A DNA stretch of 64,000 nt from QZKY01 sp942492925 (GCA_942492925.1 OW818641.1:1240001-1304000), one strand, 5' to 3'. Shown: positions 52,459 to 61,655, numbered from the stretch's first letter. Made by a program: numbers and translations. The notes: a model not told the origin generated them from the letters alone.

Positions 52459-52472
52459 TTGACTTACATCAT
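52459..52472. promoter_or_regulatory. Possible FNR/ANR-type box upstream of the CBS gene
   Basis: TTGAC-TTAC-ATCAT differs from TTGAT-N4-ATCAA at one position in each half. It lies 58 bases upstream of the CBS gene start, a reasonable place for an activator. Similar Hsp20/CBS/hydrolase clusters are oxygen-regulated in other betaproteobacteria. One hit of this quality can occur by chance. Confidence 0.3.
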
Positions 52473-52529
52473 GGCTCATAGTCGACGCCGAGGGGGAAAA
52501 TGGGGTACGCGCATTCTCTGGGAGAGTTT

Positions 52530-52979
52530 ATGACCATAGGCTTTTACTGTAATCGGGAAGTCGTGATTGTCGACCCCAAAACGACGGTGTTGGAAGCCGC
52601 GCAACTGATGCGCCAGCATCATGTGGGAACCTTGATCATCGCCGAAAAGAACAAGGAGGTTGTGCGACCGCTCGGGATTATCACGGATCGTGATCTGGTG
52701 CTGGGGGTGATGGCGCCTGGCCTCAAAGCGGAAGCGATACTCGTGTCCGACATCATGAATGAAAAACTTTACACCGTGCCCGAAGAAGAGAGCGTGATCG
52801 AGACCATTCGCTTGATGCGCAGTTACGGTGTGCGTCGCATTCCGGTGGTCGATAGCCAGGGAATGTTGCAAGGCATTGTGTCGCTCGACGATTTGGTGAT
52901 GTTGATCGCCGAACAAATGACCGAACTGTCTCAAGCGATCACGCACCAAAAAGCGCGAGAAGTAAAAGCACGTCGCTAG
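52530..52979 (+). CDS. Two-CBS-domain protein
   Basis: The protein has 149 residues from MTIGFYCNREVV, with GGGAG 6 bases before it. Two CBS domains follow each other (VVIVDPKTTVLEAAQLMRQH to GIITDRDLV; LYTVPEEESVIETIRLMRS to GIVSLDDLV). CBS pairs bind adenosine nucleotides and act as energy or redox sensors. No effector domain is attached. Confidence 0.92.
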   Translation: MTIGFYCNREVVIVDPKTTVLEAAQLMRQHHVGTLIIAEKNKEVVRPLGIITDRDLVLGVMAPGLKAEAILVSDIMNEKLYTVPEEESVIETIRLMRSYGVRRIPVVDSQGMLQGIVSLDDLVMLIAEQMTELSQAITHQKAREVKARR

Positions 52980-53101
52980 TGATTTGACGCTGCGATGACG
53001 TTCACAGCGAATACCTGTGCGGTTTCTGGTTCGTCCGTGCGTTCCGGCCTATCCCACGCTTGTGCGATTGGAGCCGTTGGTTTGCATCAAGGGGGGATGT
53101 C

Positions 53102-53743
53102 ATGGTTATTTCAAGGCAGGATGTCGAGATACCAGTTGAGGGGGTGCTGGTGCAGGGCATACTCGCGGTTCCGCCTCATCCACGCGGGCTGGTGATATTT
53201 GCGCATGGCAGCGGGAGCAGCCGTTTTTCATCGCGCAATACCTACGTCGCTAGCGTGTTGCAGAATGAATCGATTGCCACCTTGCTGCTGGATTTGTTGA
53301 CGGAGCAAGAAGATCGCGATCCGCAAGCCCGATTTGATATTTCCTTGCTGGCGAACCGGCTGACGTCGGTGACACGCTGGACGGCCTCGCAACCGGGCAT
53401 GCAGCATCTGCCGATTGGGTATTTTGGTGCTAGCACAGGCGCGGCTGCCGCATTGAAAGCGGCTGCCAGATTGGGCGACAGAATTGACGTGATTGTTTCT
53501 CGTGGTGGACGACCGGATTTGGCAGAAGACTGCAATCTCGAATCGGTGGTGGCACCGACATTGCTGGTGGTGGGCGGCCATGATGATGCCGTCATTAGCT
53601 TGAATCGCCAGGCCTTAAACAAACTGCATTGCGACAAGCAATTGGTGATTGTGCCAGGCGCAACGCACCTCTTTGAAGAACCAGGAGCGATGGAACAGGT
53701 CGCCCGTTTTGCGACAGACTGGTTCTTGCGCAGTTTTCAATAG
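53102..53743 (+). CDS. Alpha/beta hydrolase, dienelactone-hydrolase-like
   Basis: The 213-residue protein has the oxyanion region FAHGSGSSRFSSRN, nucleophile Ser in GYFGASTGAAAAL, acid in VGGHDDAVIS and His in GATHLFEEPGAME. The GASTGA motif, in place of GxSxG with Gly, is common in the group that sits beside Hsp20, CBS and phosphoribosyltransferase genes. The substrate is unknown. The start has a GGGG-rich ribosome site 5 bases away. Confidence 0.88.
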   Translation: MVISRQDVEIPVEGVLVQGILAVPPHPRGLVIFAHGSGSSRFSSRNTYVASVLQNESIATLLLDLLTEQEDRDPQARFDISLLANRLTSVTRWTASQPGMQHLPIGYFGASTGAAAALKAAARLGDRIDVIVSRGGRPDLAEDCNLESVVAPTLLVVGGHDDAVISLNRQALNKLHCDKQLVIVPGATHLFEEPGAMEQVARFATDWFLRSFQ

Positions 53744-53773
53744 CTGTTGCCACATTTTGAAACGGAGGGGGGC

Positions 53774-54052
53774 ATGACGCAAACCATACCTGTCGTGATA
53801 GCCGAATACGACGACACCCATATTCTGAAATACCGCGACGCGTTTTACTGGCAATTCAAATCCGGTGGCCAAGAGTACGGGCCCTTCCCGACCTTGCTGG
53901 AAGCGGTGGAAGATATGCGGTATCAGGAAGAGGCCATCGAACCGGGCGAGACGCTGGAGGAAGCCGAGGATGAAATCGGCGTGGCGAGTTGGATCGATCC
54001 TGAAACGGGTTTGCCCGCTGAAGAGAGCATTCCCAGGGTTGAAGAGCATTGA
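53774..54052 (+). CDS. Small acidic hypothetical protein
   Basis: The 92-residue protein begins MTQTIPVVIAEYDDTHILKY with GGAGGGGG before the ATG. It is highly acidic toward the C-terminus (EEAIEPGETLEEAEDEIG) with no signal peptide or membrane segment. YWQFKSGGQEYGPFPTLLEA looks like a small beta domain. I do not recognise it. It lies between the hydrolase and the CapA-like gene in a same-strand run. Confidence 0.7.
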   Translation: MTQTIPVVIAEYDDTHILKYRDAFYWQFKSGGQEYGPFPTLLEAVEDMRYQEEAIEPGETLEEAEDEIGVASWIDPETGLPAEESIPRVEEH

Positions 54053-54128
54053 TTTCCAGATGGTTGCCGCGCCGTGTGTTTGTTAAGCGCGTTTTGCGAG
54101 TCGAGCAGTGTTGATGAAAGGAGACAAG

Positions 54129-55115
54129 ATGCTGACCCTGGCATTGATTGGCGACGTCATGCTCGGTCGTGGCGTGAACGCCATCCTGCCATCCCTGTTG
54201 CCGGAGGATGTGTGGGGTGACACCTTGCCGTTGTTGAAGGCGGCAGACTTGCGCATCGCCAATCTGGAATGTGCGATTACCGAACACAAGCAGGCATGGT
54301 CGCAGACGCGAAAAACGTTTCACTTTCGTGCCGATCCCGCGACGGTCAAGGTGCTGGAAGCCGCGCAGATTGACGTGTGCGCACTGGCCAACAACCATAC
54401 GCTGGATTTTGAAGCGCAGGGCTTGATTGATACGTTGTCGCATCTCAATTCGGCGGGCGTGCATTACGTGGGGGCGGGGCGCAATGCTGAAGAAGCGGCG
54501 CGTCCGCTGGTCGTCGAGGTTGGGAAGAAAAAAACGAAGGTCGCAGTCATTGCCTTTACCGATAATGAGCCGGCCTTTGCCGCTAGTGCCACGCAGCCTG
54601 GCACCAATTATTTGCCAATTGCACGGGATGCCGACACATTCAATCGCGTTGAATCTGCCATCGTTTCTGCAAGAGAAGCTGGTGCGGAGTTGATCGTGTT
54701 TTCGAATCATTGTGGGCCGAACATGGTCCCGCGTCCCTCGGTGGCCTTCCGCGAATTTGCGCGCGCCGTGATTTTGCTGGGAGCTGATATTTACTATGGC
54801 CACAGTGCACATGTGTTTCAGGGTATCGAGATTTTTCAGGGAAAACCGATTTTCTACGATACGGGCAATTTCATCGACGACTATGCGGTAGACCCTTTCA
54901 TGCGCAACGACTGGTCGTTTTTGTTTCAGGTATCCATGGAAGGTAAGGCGCTGAAAAAAATCGCGCTGTATCCTGTGAAGCTCGGATTTGCGAAAGTGGA
55001 ATTGGCCCACGGCGATCAATGGGAATCCATCGTTCGACGGATGGAACATCTCTGTGTCGAGATGGGAACCTCACTGACCCGAAAGGGGCGGCATCTGGTT
55101 TATGAACCTGCCTGA
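54129..55115 (+). CDS. CapA-like metallophosphatase-fold protein
   Basis: The protein has 328 residues with AAAGGAG 8 bases upstream. CapA/PgsA family motifs are IGDVMLGRG, NLECAITEH, ANNHTLDF, FSNHCGPN and YYGHSAHVFQGIE, which match the calcineurin-like metal site. Named for poly-gamma-glutamate capsule synthesis, the family mostly lacks that role, and no capBC genes are near. No signal peptide is visible. Its stop is 1 base from the convergent efflux operon stop. Confidence 0.9.
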   Translation: MLTLALIGDVMLGRGVNAILPSLLPEDVWGDTLPLLKAADLRIANLECAITEHKQAWSQTRKTFHFRADPATVKVLEAAQIDVCALANNHTLDFEAQGLIDTLSHLNSAGVHYVGAGRNAEEAARPLVVEVGKKKTKVAVIAFTDNEPAFAASATQPGTNYLPIARDADTFNRVESAIVSAREAGAELIVFSNHCGPNMVPRPSVAFREFARAVILLGADIYYGHSAHVFQGIEIFQGKPIFYDTGNFIDDYAVDPFMRNDWSFLFQVSMEGKALKKIALYPVKLGFAKVELAHGDQWESIVRRMEHLCVEMGTSLTRKGRHLVYEPA

Positions 55116-55116
55116 G

Positions 55117-56673
55117 TTATGAACCCTTCTGAGAAATCGGTTGTAGCGGGACAGGCGGTTTCGTTGCGGGTGCTTGGATTGCAGGCGGTTGAGTCGCCGG
55201 TGGTTGATTCACAGCTGGTTTGGTCTCGTGTGGTGCCGCTAATTTTTTCTCCCAGCCACCGCCCAATGCCAGGAAGACGCTGACCTGGTTTTTGGCGAGT
55301 TGGGCATCGGACGCGGCCAGGGTGCTTTCGGTGCTGGCCAGCGTGCGATTCGCATCCAGCGTGGTCAGGAAATCCGTCCGCCCATAACGATACAACTTAT
55401 CGGCTTGTTGCGACGCGAGCGCGCTGTGATCACGCGCCGCTTTCAGCGCCGTGTTGCGATCCAGTTCGCGCGCATAAGAAGTGAGCGCGCTTTCCGTTTC
55501 GCGCAACGCATTCAACACGGTGGCATCGAATCGGGCCAGCGCGGCGTTGTTGCCAGCTTCGGCTTGCGCGATGCGGCTTCGCGCGGTGCCGGTGACCGGA
55601 AGCGTCCACGAAATCAGCGGCCCGATGCCCCATCGCAGCGCATTGGCATCGCCCAAGGTCGACATGGGGCCGGTACTGCCTCCCGAGAGTCCGAGACTGA
55701 TGCTGGGGTAGAGATCGGCCGTGACGACGCCAATGCGTGCCGTGGCCGCCGCCAACGAGCGCTCAGCTTGCCGGATGTCCGGTCTGCGGCGAAGCAGCGA
55801 CGCGCCATCGCCAACGGGGATCACGGTCGCGATTTTTGGAGTGATGCTGCATTGCTCAACATTTTTGGGAATGGCACTGGGCAGTTCGCCGGTCAGTACG
55901 GCCAGGCGAAACAGTGCAGTGCGGTGCTGCGCCTGTAATGGCGGAACGGCTGCCTTCAGTTGTTCAAGTTGACTGCGTGCGCGGCTGATGTCCAGTTGCG
56001 TGCCACGACCGACACGCACCAATCGTTCGGTCGTGTCCACGAATTGCTGTTGCAAACCGACGGACTGGTTCGCCACAATGATTTGTCGGCTCGATGAACA
56101 GGCATCGACGTAAGCTTTGGCCGTATCGGCCGCAACGGTGACACGTGCGAGGTCCAGCGCTGCTTGCGCTGCTTCGGTTTCGGCATCGGCCGCTTCAATG
56201 CCGCGCGCGATTTTGCCAAACAGATCGATCTGATACGAGGCGGTGACGCCGCCGTCATGCGACCAGCCATCCGGTAAGGGATCGGCCAGACCTTTGGAGG
56301 CTGCGGAGGCGCGACCGTAAGTTGCCGCCGCGTTCGCGCCGACGGTGGGCACGCCCGCCATTTTCGTTTCATCCAGCACACCGCGTGCGCGTGCCAGATT
56401 GGCAGCGGCAATGCGCAAGTCGGTATTGGCGATCAGTGCTTTTTCAATCAGCTTGTCGAGTGTCGGATCGTCATACAGTCGCCACCATTGCGTGGGCAGC
56501 GGCGCTTTCTTGAAGGCAGGTTCGTTGGATGCGGTAAACGGTGCGCTGGCACCTTGACGGTTGATCACCGATTCTTTCGGCAAATGATAATCAGGGCCAA
56601 CCGTGGTGCAGGCAGTGAGGCTTCCTGCGACAGCAGCGGCAATCAGCGTTTTGGTCAGTATCTTGGTGGACAT
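55117..56673 (-). CDS. Outer membrane efflux lipoprotein, NodT/OprM family
   Basis: The 518-residue protein has a lipoprotein signal with lipobox LTAC (mature Cys about 22). Two TolC-like helical hairpin repeats follow, with the NodT hallmarks PPLPTQWWRLYDDPTLDKLI and LLRRRPDIRQAERSLAAATARIG. After about residue 480 comes an unusual Pro-rich tail with QPPA, KPPV and APATKPP units, not part of the usual fold. It is the last gene of the marR-FUSC-DUF1656-HlyD-NodT operon and forms its outer-membrane channel. Confidence 0.93.
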   Translation of the reverse strand: MSTKILTKTLIAAAVAGSLTACTTVGPDYHLPKESVINRQGASAPFTASNEPAFKKAPLPTQWWRLYDDPTLDKLIEKALIANTDLRIAAANLARARGVLDETKMAGVPTVGANAAATYGRASAASKGLADPLPDGWSHDGGVTASYQIDLFGKIARGIEAADAETEAAQAALDLARVTVAADTAKAYVDACSSSRQIIVANQSVGLQQQFVDTTERLVRVGRGTQLDISRARSQLEQLKAAVPPLQAQHRTALFRLAVLTGELPSAIPKNVEQCSITPKIATVIPVGDGASLLRRRPDIRQAERSLAAATARIGVVTADLYPSISLGLSGGSTGPMSTLGDANALRWGIGPLISWTLPVTGTARSRIAQAEAGNNAALARFDATVLNALRETESALTSYARELDRNTALKAARDHSALASQQADKLYRYGRTDFLTTLDANRTLASTESTLAASDAQLAKNQVSVFLALGGGWEKKLAAPHETKPAVNQPPATQPPAIQAPATKPPVPLQPISQKGS

Positions 56674-56679
56674 GGTGGC

Positions 56680-57594
56680 TTATCCCGGTTGCTTGCCGTT
56701 GGGGCTTTGTGCCGTGCGTTCTTTTCCTTTTTTGACTTCAACGGTCACGGTTTGCCCCGCAATCAAGCGTACGTTGTCGGGGATGCGTTCGATGGCAACA
56801 CGCACCGGAATCCGTTGCACCAGTCGCACCCAGTTAAATGCCGGGTTGATGTTTTGCAGCAGATTGCTGCTGGTGCTGCGTTCCCGATCTGCAATGCCGC
56901 GCGAAATGCTGTCGACGCGCCCTTCAATGATGTCGCTTTGGCTCATCAGCTTGATGGTGACCGGATCGCCAACCTGAATGCCGGGCAGTTTGGTTTCTTC
57001 AAAATAGCCTTCAACATAATATGAATCCCGATCCACCAGCGCCATCACCGGCTTGCTGGCGGTAACATAAGAACCGGCCTGTAAATCGAGATTGGTGACC
57101 ATGCCATTGACGCCCGCCACGACTTTGGTGCGCGTGAGATCGAGTTTGGCCTTGTCGCGATTGACAATGGCCTGTTCCAGCGCCGCTTTCAGTTGTTCGA
57201 CGCGTGCGTCGCTTTGTTCGCGTAATTCGGTGGAAACCAGCTCGGCCAGTTCCCGATTGCGTTTGGCTTCGCGCACGGCCTGCGCGAGCGACACGCGCGC
57301 GGTTTTTTCCGCTGCTACGGCTTGACGCAGCGCGAGTTCGAAACGTTCGCGATCAATCTGGAACAGCACGTCGCCGGCCTTGACTTGCTGATTGTCGTGC
57401 ACATGGATTTTGAGAACTTGTCCGGTCACGTCCGGCGCCACTTGAATGACGTTCGCCTTGATGCGCCCATCGCGCGTCCACGGATCGTTTTCGTAATGCC
57501 CCCACAGTTTCCAGCCAATCACGACGGCCACTAATACCGCGACAACGGTGATGCCATAGCGACGCATTTCTTGCATGGATATTTTCGGAATCAT
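56680..57594 (-). CDS. HlyD-family efflux adaptor, AaeA-like
   Basis: The protein has 304 residues from MIPKISMQEMRRYG, with CAGGT before it; a start 69 bases upstream overlaps DUF1656. One N-terminal membrane segment (ITVVAVLVAVVIGWKLW), lipoyl halves (PDVTGQVLKIHVHDNQQVKAG; VVAGVNGMVTNLDLQAGSYV) and a helical hairpin are visible. It ends with a beta domain (SYYVEGYFEETKLPGIQVGD). It links the FUSC pump to the NodT channel. Confidence 0.92.
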   Translation of the reverse strand: MIPKISMQEMRRYGITVVAVLVAVVIGWKLWGHYENDPWTRDGRIKANVIQVAPDVTGQVLKIHVHDNQQVKAGDVLFQIDRERFELALRQAVAAEKTARVSLAQAVREAKRNRELAELVSTELREQSDARVEQLKAALEQAIVNRDKAKLDLTRTKVVAGVNGMVTNLDLQAGSYVTASKPVMALVDRDSYYVEGYFEETKLPGIQVGDPVTIKLMSQSDIIEGRVDSISRGIADRERSTSSNLLQNINPAFNWVRLVQRIPVRVAIERIPDNVRLIAGQTVTVEVKKGKERTAQSPNGKQPG

Positions 57595-57598
57595 GTTA

Positions 57599-57805
57599 TT
57601 ACCTGAAAGCGGAAAAAGTAAAAACAAACAAGCCCAGCACGATGAAAAACAGCGCCAGGTCAAAGAGGATGGGGTGCCAGATATGGCGATACAGCCCTTG
57701 ACGGGCTAGCAAGACGCTGATGACACGTGTGATGCCGTAAGCGAGGAGCGAGTTCAGCAGCAGCATGGGAAAATACATGCCGAGAAATTTGAATTCACCG
57801 ATCAT
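57599..57805 (-). CDS. DUF1656 small membrane protein, AaeX-like
   Basis: The 68-residue protein starts MIGEFKFLGMYFPMLLLN with AAAGGAG before it. It has two membrane segments and ends FVFTFSAFR. DUF1656 proteins always accompany FUSC/HlyD efflux pairs; their role is not known. Its start overlaps the FUSC stop by 4 bases. Confidence 0.92.
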   Translation of the reverse strand: MIGEFKFLGMYFPMLLLNSLLAYGITRVISVLLARQGLYRHIWHPILFDLALFFIVLGLFVFTFSAFR

Positions 57806-59871
57806 GTTGTCTCCTTTATTGGTGCGGCAGGTTGATAAGGCGCGGCTTCCGGAAAAAGATCACGTCGAATCCCGGCCAAGGCGGCCACCGCTTCGTTGCG
57901 CATCGGGAAGGGCGGCGTGCGACAGATGTTTTGCAGGGTATGATCGATTTTCTGAAGCAACGAGGGTTCTCGTTTTGCCGGATCGTCCGGTCTGTTGCGA
58001 AAATGATCTGATAATGCATCCACCAAGGATTGAATCGAGACGGTATGTCGTTCCAGGCGGGTACGGACCCGCAGCAGATGGGTCATATTCACGCCGATGC
58101 GCAAATCTTGCAGGGCATTGGCTGCAGCGTAATCCCCCAGGCCGCGCGACGCAGCCAGGCGTGGCGTCAGCAGACTGACGCGATCCACCATGCGCACGGT
58201 GACCGCCACCACTGGCGGCGGTCTGATGGCTTGCGTGAGTTGCACGATTTCCTGCCATCCCGCACGCAACAAGCGACGCGCGCTCCATTCCGTGCTGACC
58301 GAGCGGAAGAGCCCGGTAAAGAGCACGGCAAAACCGATGCCGATGGCCTGACTGATCTGACTGTTGATGAATGAGGTCATGTCGGAGATGCCGATGTCAA
58401 CCATCGTGAGCGTGGCCATAGTGGTGAAGAAGAGCGGCACGGCGCGCACGATTGATGCGGGACGACTCAGATAGATGCCGCCGACCAGCAGAAAAGGGGC
58501 GAATGACAGCATCAGCATTTCAAAGCTGTGGGCGCTAGGCAGCAGAAACAGCACGTACAAGCCAGCGAAGAAAGAAGAAAACAGCGTGTAGGTGAGCGAG
58601 ATTTTCAGCGCCGGAACCGGATCGTCCAGCGACGCAAAGAAGGAACAGTACAAAACGGTCATCGTGGGCGCGGCAAAACCTAACGGCCAGCCCGACAATA
58701 TCCAGAATAGGGTCGAGGCGAACAGCGCCGTTGCGGCACCCGCGGCGGACATGAGCGCAAATCCGCGATCGGCATGGAGGGCGCGCGTCGGAACGCGATC
58801 AATTTGTTGGGGATCGACCGGATGTTTGCCGTCGAGCGCGATTCCGACTTGACGTCGTTGGTGAAAGCAGTGCTCGCACGTGTCGATCAATTTGTTGAGA
58901 TGCGCAGCCAGATTGACTTCGAGTACGCTGCTCCAGAGGGATTGATCGTTGACGACCGGAGTGAGGTCGTTGATTCTGCGTCGCAGCGCGATGGCACTTT
59001 CCGGGGTGCTGGTGACGCCTTGCTGTGTCCAGACGACGATGTCTTCCAGCAGCGTTTGCCACTGCATAGGCAGTTGTCCTGCATGGGCTTCCCTTAACAG
59101 GCGGATTCTGTCTTCGACGGCGGTCATGAAAGGCACCACCGCGGCCAGTCTGTCTTGCAGCACGCGAATGGCATTCGCCGTCCAGCGCAGATTGGAGGTG
59201 TCGAATGGGACGTGCGTGGACATCAGGCGCAGTTCCGTCACATCCTGAGCGAGTTTGCGATGGTCGATGGCCTGTTTTGTGCCATCCGATCCGAGCAGGG
59301 CGTTACGCATCCAGCTCTTCACATCGTCAAGCGTTTGATCCATGCGCTTGAGAATGACAGGCCCGATGCTTTGCGGGAAAAACAGACTGTGGATCAGCGT
59401 CGCGCAGGCAACACCCAGCAGAATTTCTTCGACACGCGCCACGGCTCCGTCGAACATGGTGAGTGGACTGAACGTTGAGATATCGGCGGCCAGGGTTGGG
59501 AAACCGATGAAGATCGGCGTGTATCCGGCCAGCATAAAAATATAAGCGCGCGGCGAGCGATTCAAGAGCGAGATGTACAGGCAAATGCCGAGCCACGCCG
59601 AGAGGGCCAGGGTCAGCACCAGCGAGTAGTTGATGAGTCGCGGTATCAGCAGAACCGTGGCAATTGAACCGAGAATGGTGCCCAGCATGCGGTACAGTGC
59701 CTTGGATCGCGTGGCGCCAGACATGGGCTGGGAAACGATGTACGCCGTGAGCGGTGCCCAGAAGGGGCGCGGCAGTCCGAGCCGCATGGCGAGATACAAC
59801 GCCAGCATTGCAGCGGCAAAGCTTTTGACGGAAAACAGCATTTCTGCTGTTGTCGGTTTCTGCCACGTCAT
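57802..59871 (-). CDS. FUSC-family efflux pump, AaeB-like
   Basis: The 689-residue protein has two blocks of about six membrane segments, each followed by a cytoplasmic domain. Family features are FSVKSFAAAMLALYLAMRLGLPRPFWAPLTAYIV and its second-half counterpart ILSGWPLGFAAPTMTVLYCSFFAS (quoted in part). In E. coli AaeB exports aromatic carboxylic acids. It starts 5 bases after the marR stop and is followed by DUF1656, HlyD and NodT genes. Confidence 0.92.
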   Translation of the reverse strand: MTWQKPTTAEMLFSVKSFAAAMLALYLAMRLGLPRPFWAPLTAYIVSQPMSGATRSKALYRMLGTILGSIATVLLIPRLINYSLVLTLALSAWLGICLYISLLNRSPRAYIFMLAGYTPIFIGFPTLAADISTFSPLTMFDGAVARVEEILLGVACATLIHSLFFPQSIGPVILKRMDQTLDDVKSWMRNALLGSDGTKQAIDHRKLAQDVTELRLMSTHVPFDTSNLRWTANAIRVLQDRLAAVVPFMTAVEDRIRLLREAHAGQLPMQWQTLLEDIVVWTQQGVTSTPESAIALRRRINDLTPVVNDQSLWSSVLEVNLAAHLNKLIDTCEHCFHQRRQVGIALDGKHPVDPQQIDRVPTRALHADRGFALMSAAGAATALFASTLFWILSGWPLGFAAPTMTVLYCSFFASLDDPVPALKISLTYTLFSSFFAGLYVLFLLPSAHSFEMLMLSFAPFLLVGGIYLSRPASIVRAVPLFFTTMATLTMVDIGISDMTSFINSQISQAIGIGFAVLFTGLFRSVSTEWSARRLLRAGWQEIVQLTQAIRPPPVVAVTVRMVDRVSLLTPRLAASRGLGDYAAANALQDLRIGVNMTHLLRVRTRLERHTVSIQSLVDALSDHFRNRPDDPAKREPSLLQKIDHTLQNICRTPPFPMRNEAVAALAGIRRDLFPEAAPYQPAAPIKETT

Positions 59872-59876
59872 GATGA

Positions 59877-60356
59877 TTATGCGTCTTGGGATGCCTGATA
59901 ACGCATGATGGCAGCGGTCAGTGCTTCAAACGTGCGCAAGGCGGCTTCGAGGTCGGCTTGACTGACTTCGGCCAGTAATTCTCGTCGAAATGGAATCAGG
60001 GCTTTTTCGATTTGCGACACTCTTTTCTGGCCGTCTTTGGTCAGGCGGAGCAATTTTGCACGCCGGTCGTTTGGATCGTCCTCGCGCTCAACCAGACCGG
60101 CATCGATCAGTTGGTCGATGAGGCGCACGACGGAGGAAGGTTCCAGCCCCAGCATGTCGGCGACGGTACCGGGCCGCACGCCTTCGCCCATGCGTCCAAT
60201 CATGACGGCGGGCCACGCGGTGGCCTGCGAGAGGCCATACTGAGATGCCAATTTGTTGGCGGCGGAGGTATAGGCGCGCGCCACCTGGGTGAGTGCCATG
60301 GTGACTTGCATGAGAGAGATATCTTTATTGGCCATATTGATGCACGAAGTTTGCAT
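59877..60356 (-). CDS. MarR-family transcriptional regulator
   Basis: The protein has about 159 residues; ATGs at 60356 and 60335 and a TTG at 60371 are possible. The winged helix is clear: ATAWPAVMIGRMGEGVRPG, VADMLGLEPSSVVRLIDQL, then the wing LVEREDDPNDRRAKLLRLTKDG with the typical DxRxxxL motif. It heads the efflux operon and very likely represses it and itself through the 42-base palindrome at its start. The inducer would be an exported aromatic or amphipathic compound. Confidence 0.9.
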   Translation of the reverse strand: MQTSCINMANKDISLMQVTMALTQVARAYTSAANKLASQYGLSQATAWPAVMIGRMGEGVRPGTVADMLGLEPSSVVRLIDQLIDAGLVEREDDPNDRRAKLLRLTKDGQKRVSQIEKALIPFRRELLAEVSQADLEAALRTFEALTAAIMRYQASQDA

Positions 60357-60391
60357 GTTAATAGTTCGCAAGCGAAATATTAGCGTGCAAA
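60350..60391. promoter_or_regulatory. 42-base near-perfect palindrome, MarR operator candidate
   Basis: Arms read TTTGCA, TAATA, TTCGC from the left and GCGAA, TATTA, TGCAAA toward the right, centred between 60370 and 60371. Seventeen of the 21 symmetric pairs match; the four exceptions are the central A/A, a G/A and two T/G pairs. It overlaps or directly precedes the marR start and lies about 100 bases before the divergent MBL gene. The size could hold two MarR dimers. Confidence 0.7.
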
Positions 60392-60492
60392 GTAAATAAA
60401 ATCAAGCGGTTGGCCCATCCAAAAACGTGGCAGTTTGCGGTTAGAATCGCCCTTTTCTTTCACACCAACCATTTATTGGAGAATTGGAAACA

Positions 60493-61512
60493 ATGTCCGA
60501 ACTCAGTTTTCCCTTTGACCGAAAAGTGCCGGAATTCGGCGAGACGATGGAAGTCGCGCCAGGCGTACTCTGGCACCGCATGCCTTTGCCGTTTGCGCTT
60601 AACCATGTGAATCTCTGGCTGCTCAAGGAGGGTGACGGTTGGTGCGCCATCGATACCGGCCTGACGACCGATCCGATCAAGGCCATCTGGGAAAAGCTGT
60701 TGCCGCAGTATCCGCTCAAGCGTCAGATCGTCACGCACTATCATCCGGATCACATCGGGCTGTCTGGCTGGCTGGAGCAAAAGACCGGTGCGCCGATGTG
60801 GACGACACAAGGCGAATACACGGGGGCGCTGTGCTTTGCCGAAGAAGCCGGCAGCTATTGCGTGGACGGCATGATCGACATGTTCCGTCATCATGGGCTG
60901 GATCGCAAACGACTCGACGCGCTGAAGATGCGCGCGAATGTCTATCGTCAGGGCTTTCCGATCATTCCGCCGACTTACCATCGCCTCTTCGACAATCAGG
61001 TGTTCAAGATTGACGATCACGACTGGCGCGTGATCGTTGGTTACGGTCACGCGATGGAACACATCTCGCTGTACTCAAAATCCCTGAAGGTGCTGATCTC
61101 AGGCGACATGCTGTTGCCCAGCATTTCCACCAACATTCCGGTAATCGCCGCCAATCCGCTCGGCAATCCCTTGCAATACTTCCTCGATTCGATTCAGCGT
61201 TTCCGCGAGCTGCCGGAAGATACGCTGGTCTTACCGTCGCATGGTCGTCCCTTCCGCGGCATCAACACGCGCGTGGATCAGCTTGAAGAACATCACAAGA
61301 ACCGTTGCAACGTGTTGCTGGCGGCCGCGCCGACGCCGAAAACGGCGTGCGAATTGCTGCCGTTCCTTTTTGACCGCGACGTCACCGACACGCATCAGTC
61401 CATGTTTGCGATGAGTGAAACCATCGCGCATTTGAACTATCTGGAAGAGCAGGGGCGACTCAGGCGGGAAGTTGGCGCAGAAGATGGGGTGGCGCGTTTC
61501 ACCGCAATATAA
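60493..61512 (+). CDS. MBL-fold metallo-hydrolase
   Basis: The 339-residue protein has TTGGAG 12 bases before the ATG. The zinc motif is THYHPDHIGLSGWL, followed by GHAMEHISLY, ISGDMLLP and PSHGRPFRG. A C-terminal helical domain (HQSMFAMSETIAHLNYLEEQG) has winged-helix character, as in the LACTB2-like group. The substrate is unknown. It is divergent from marR, so it may share the palindrome control. Confidence 0.9.
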   Translation: MSELSFPFDRKVPEFGETMEVAPGVLWHRMPLPFALNHVNLWLLKEGDGWCAIDTGLTTDPIKAIWEKLLPQYPLKRQIVTHYHPDHIGLSGWLEQKTGAPMWTTQGEYTGALCFAEEAGSYCVDGMIDMFRHHGLDRKRLDALKMRANVYRQGFPIIPPTYHRLFDNQVFKIDDHDWRVIVGYGHAMEHISLYSKSLKVLISGDMLLPSISTNIPVIAANPLGNPLQYFLDSIQRFRELPEDTLVLPSHGRPFRGINTRVDQLEEHHKNRCNVLLAAAPTPKTACELLPFLFDRDVTDTHQSMFAMSETIAHLNYLEEQGRLRREVGAEDGVARFTAI

Positions 61513-61570
61513 CTAACGAAGTGTTGGGTTGTAGGTCGCCTCACTCGATTCGGCACGAAATGCTCCGTTC

Positions 61571-61603
61571 TCACCCTCTCCAGCAAGCGGGAGAAGGGGG
61601 TGA
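61571..61603. repeat. REP-like hairpin
   Basis: TCACCCTCTCC and GGGAGAAGGGGGTGA form an imperfect stem around AGCAAGC. A related half-element, CACCCTCTC plus CGCAAGC, lies at 1584-1603. CACCCTCTCC-type stems are common intergenic repeats in proteobacteria. Confidence 0.55.
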
Positions 61604-61655
61604 TGTGCTCATGGGATATACTGGCTCCTATTAAAGAACTCACTACATCACACTC

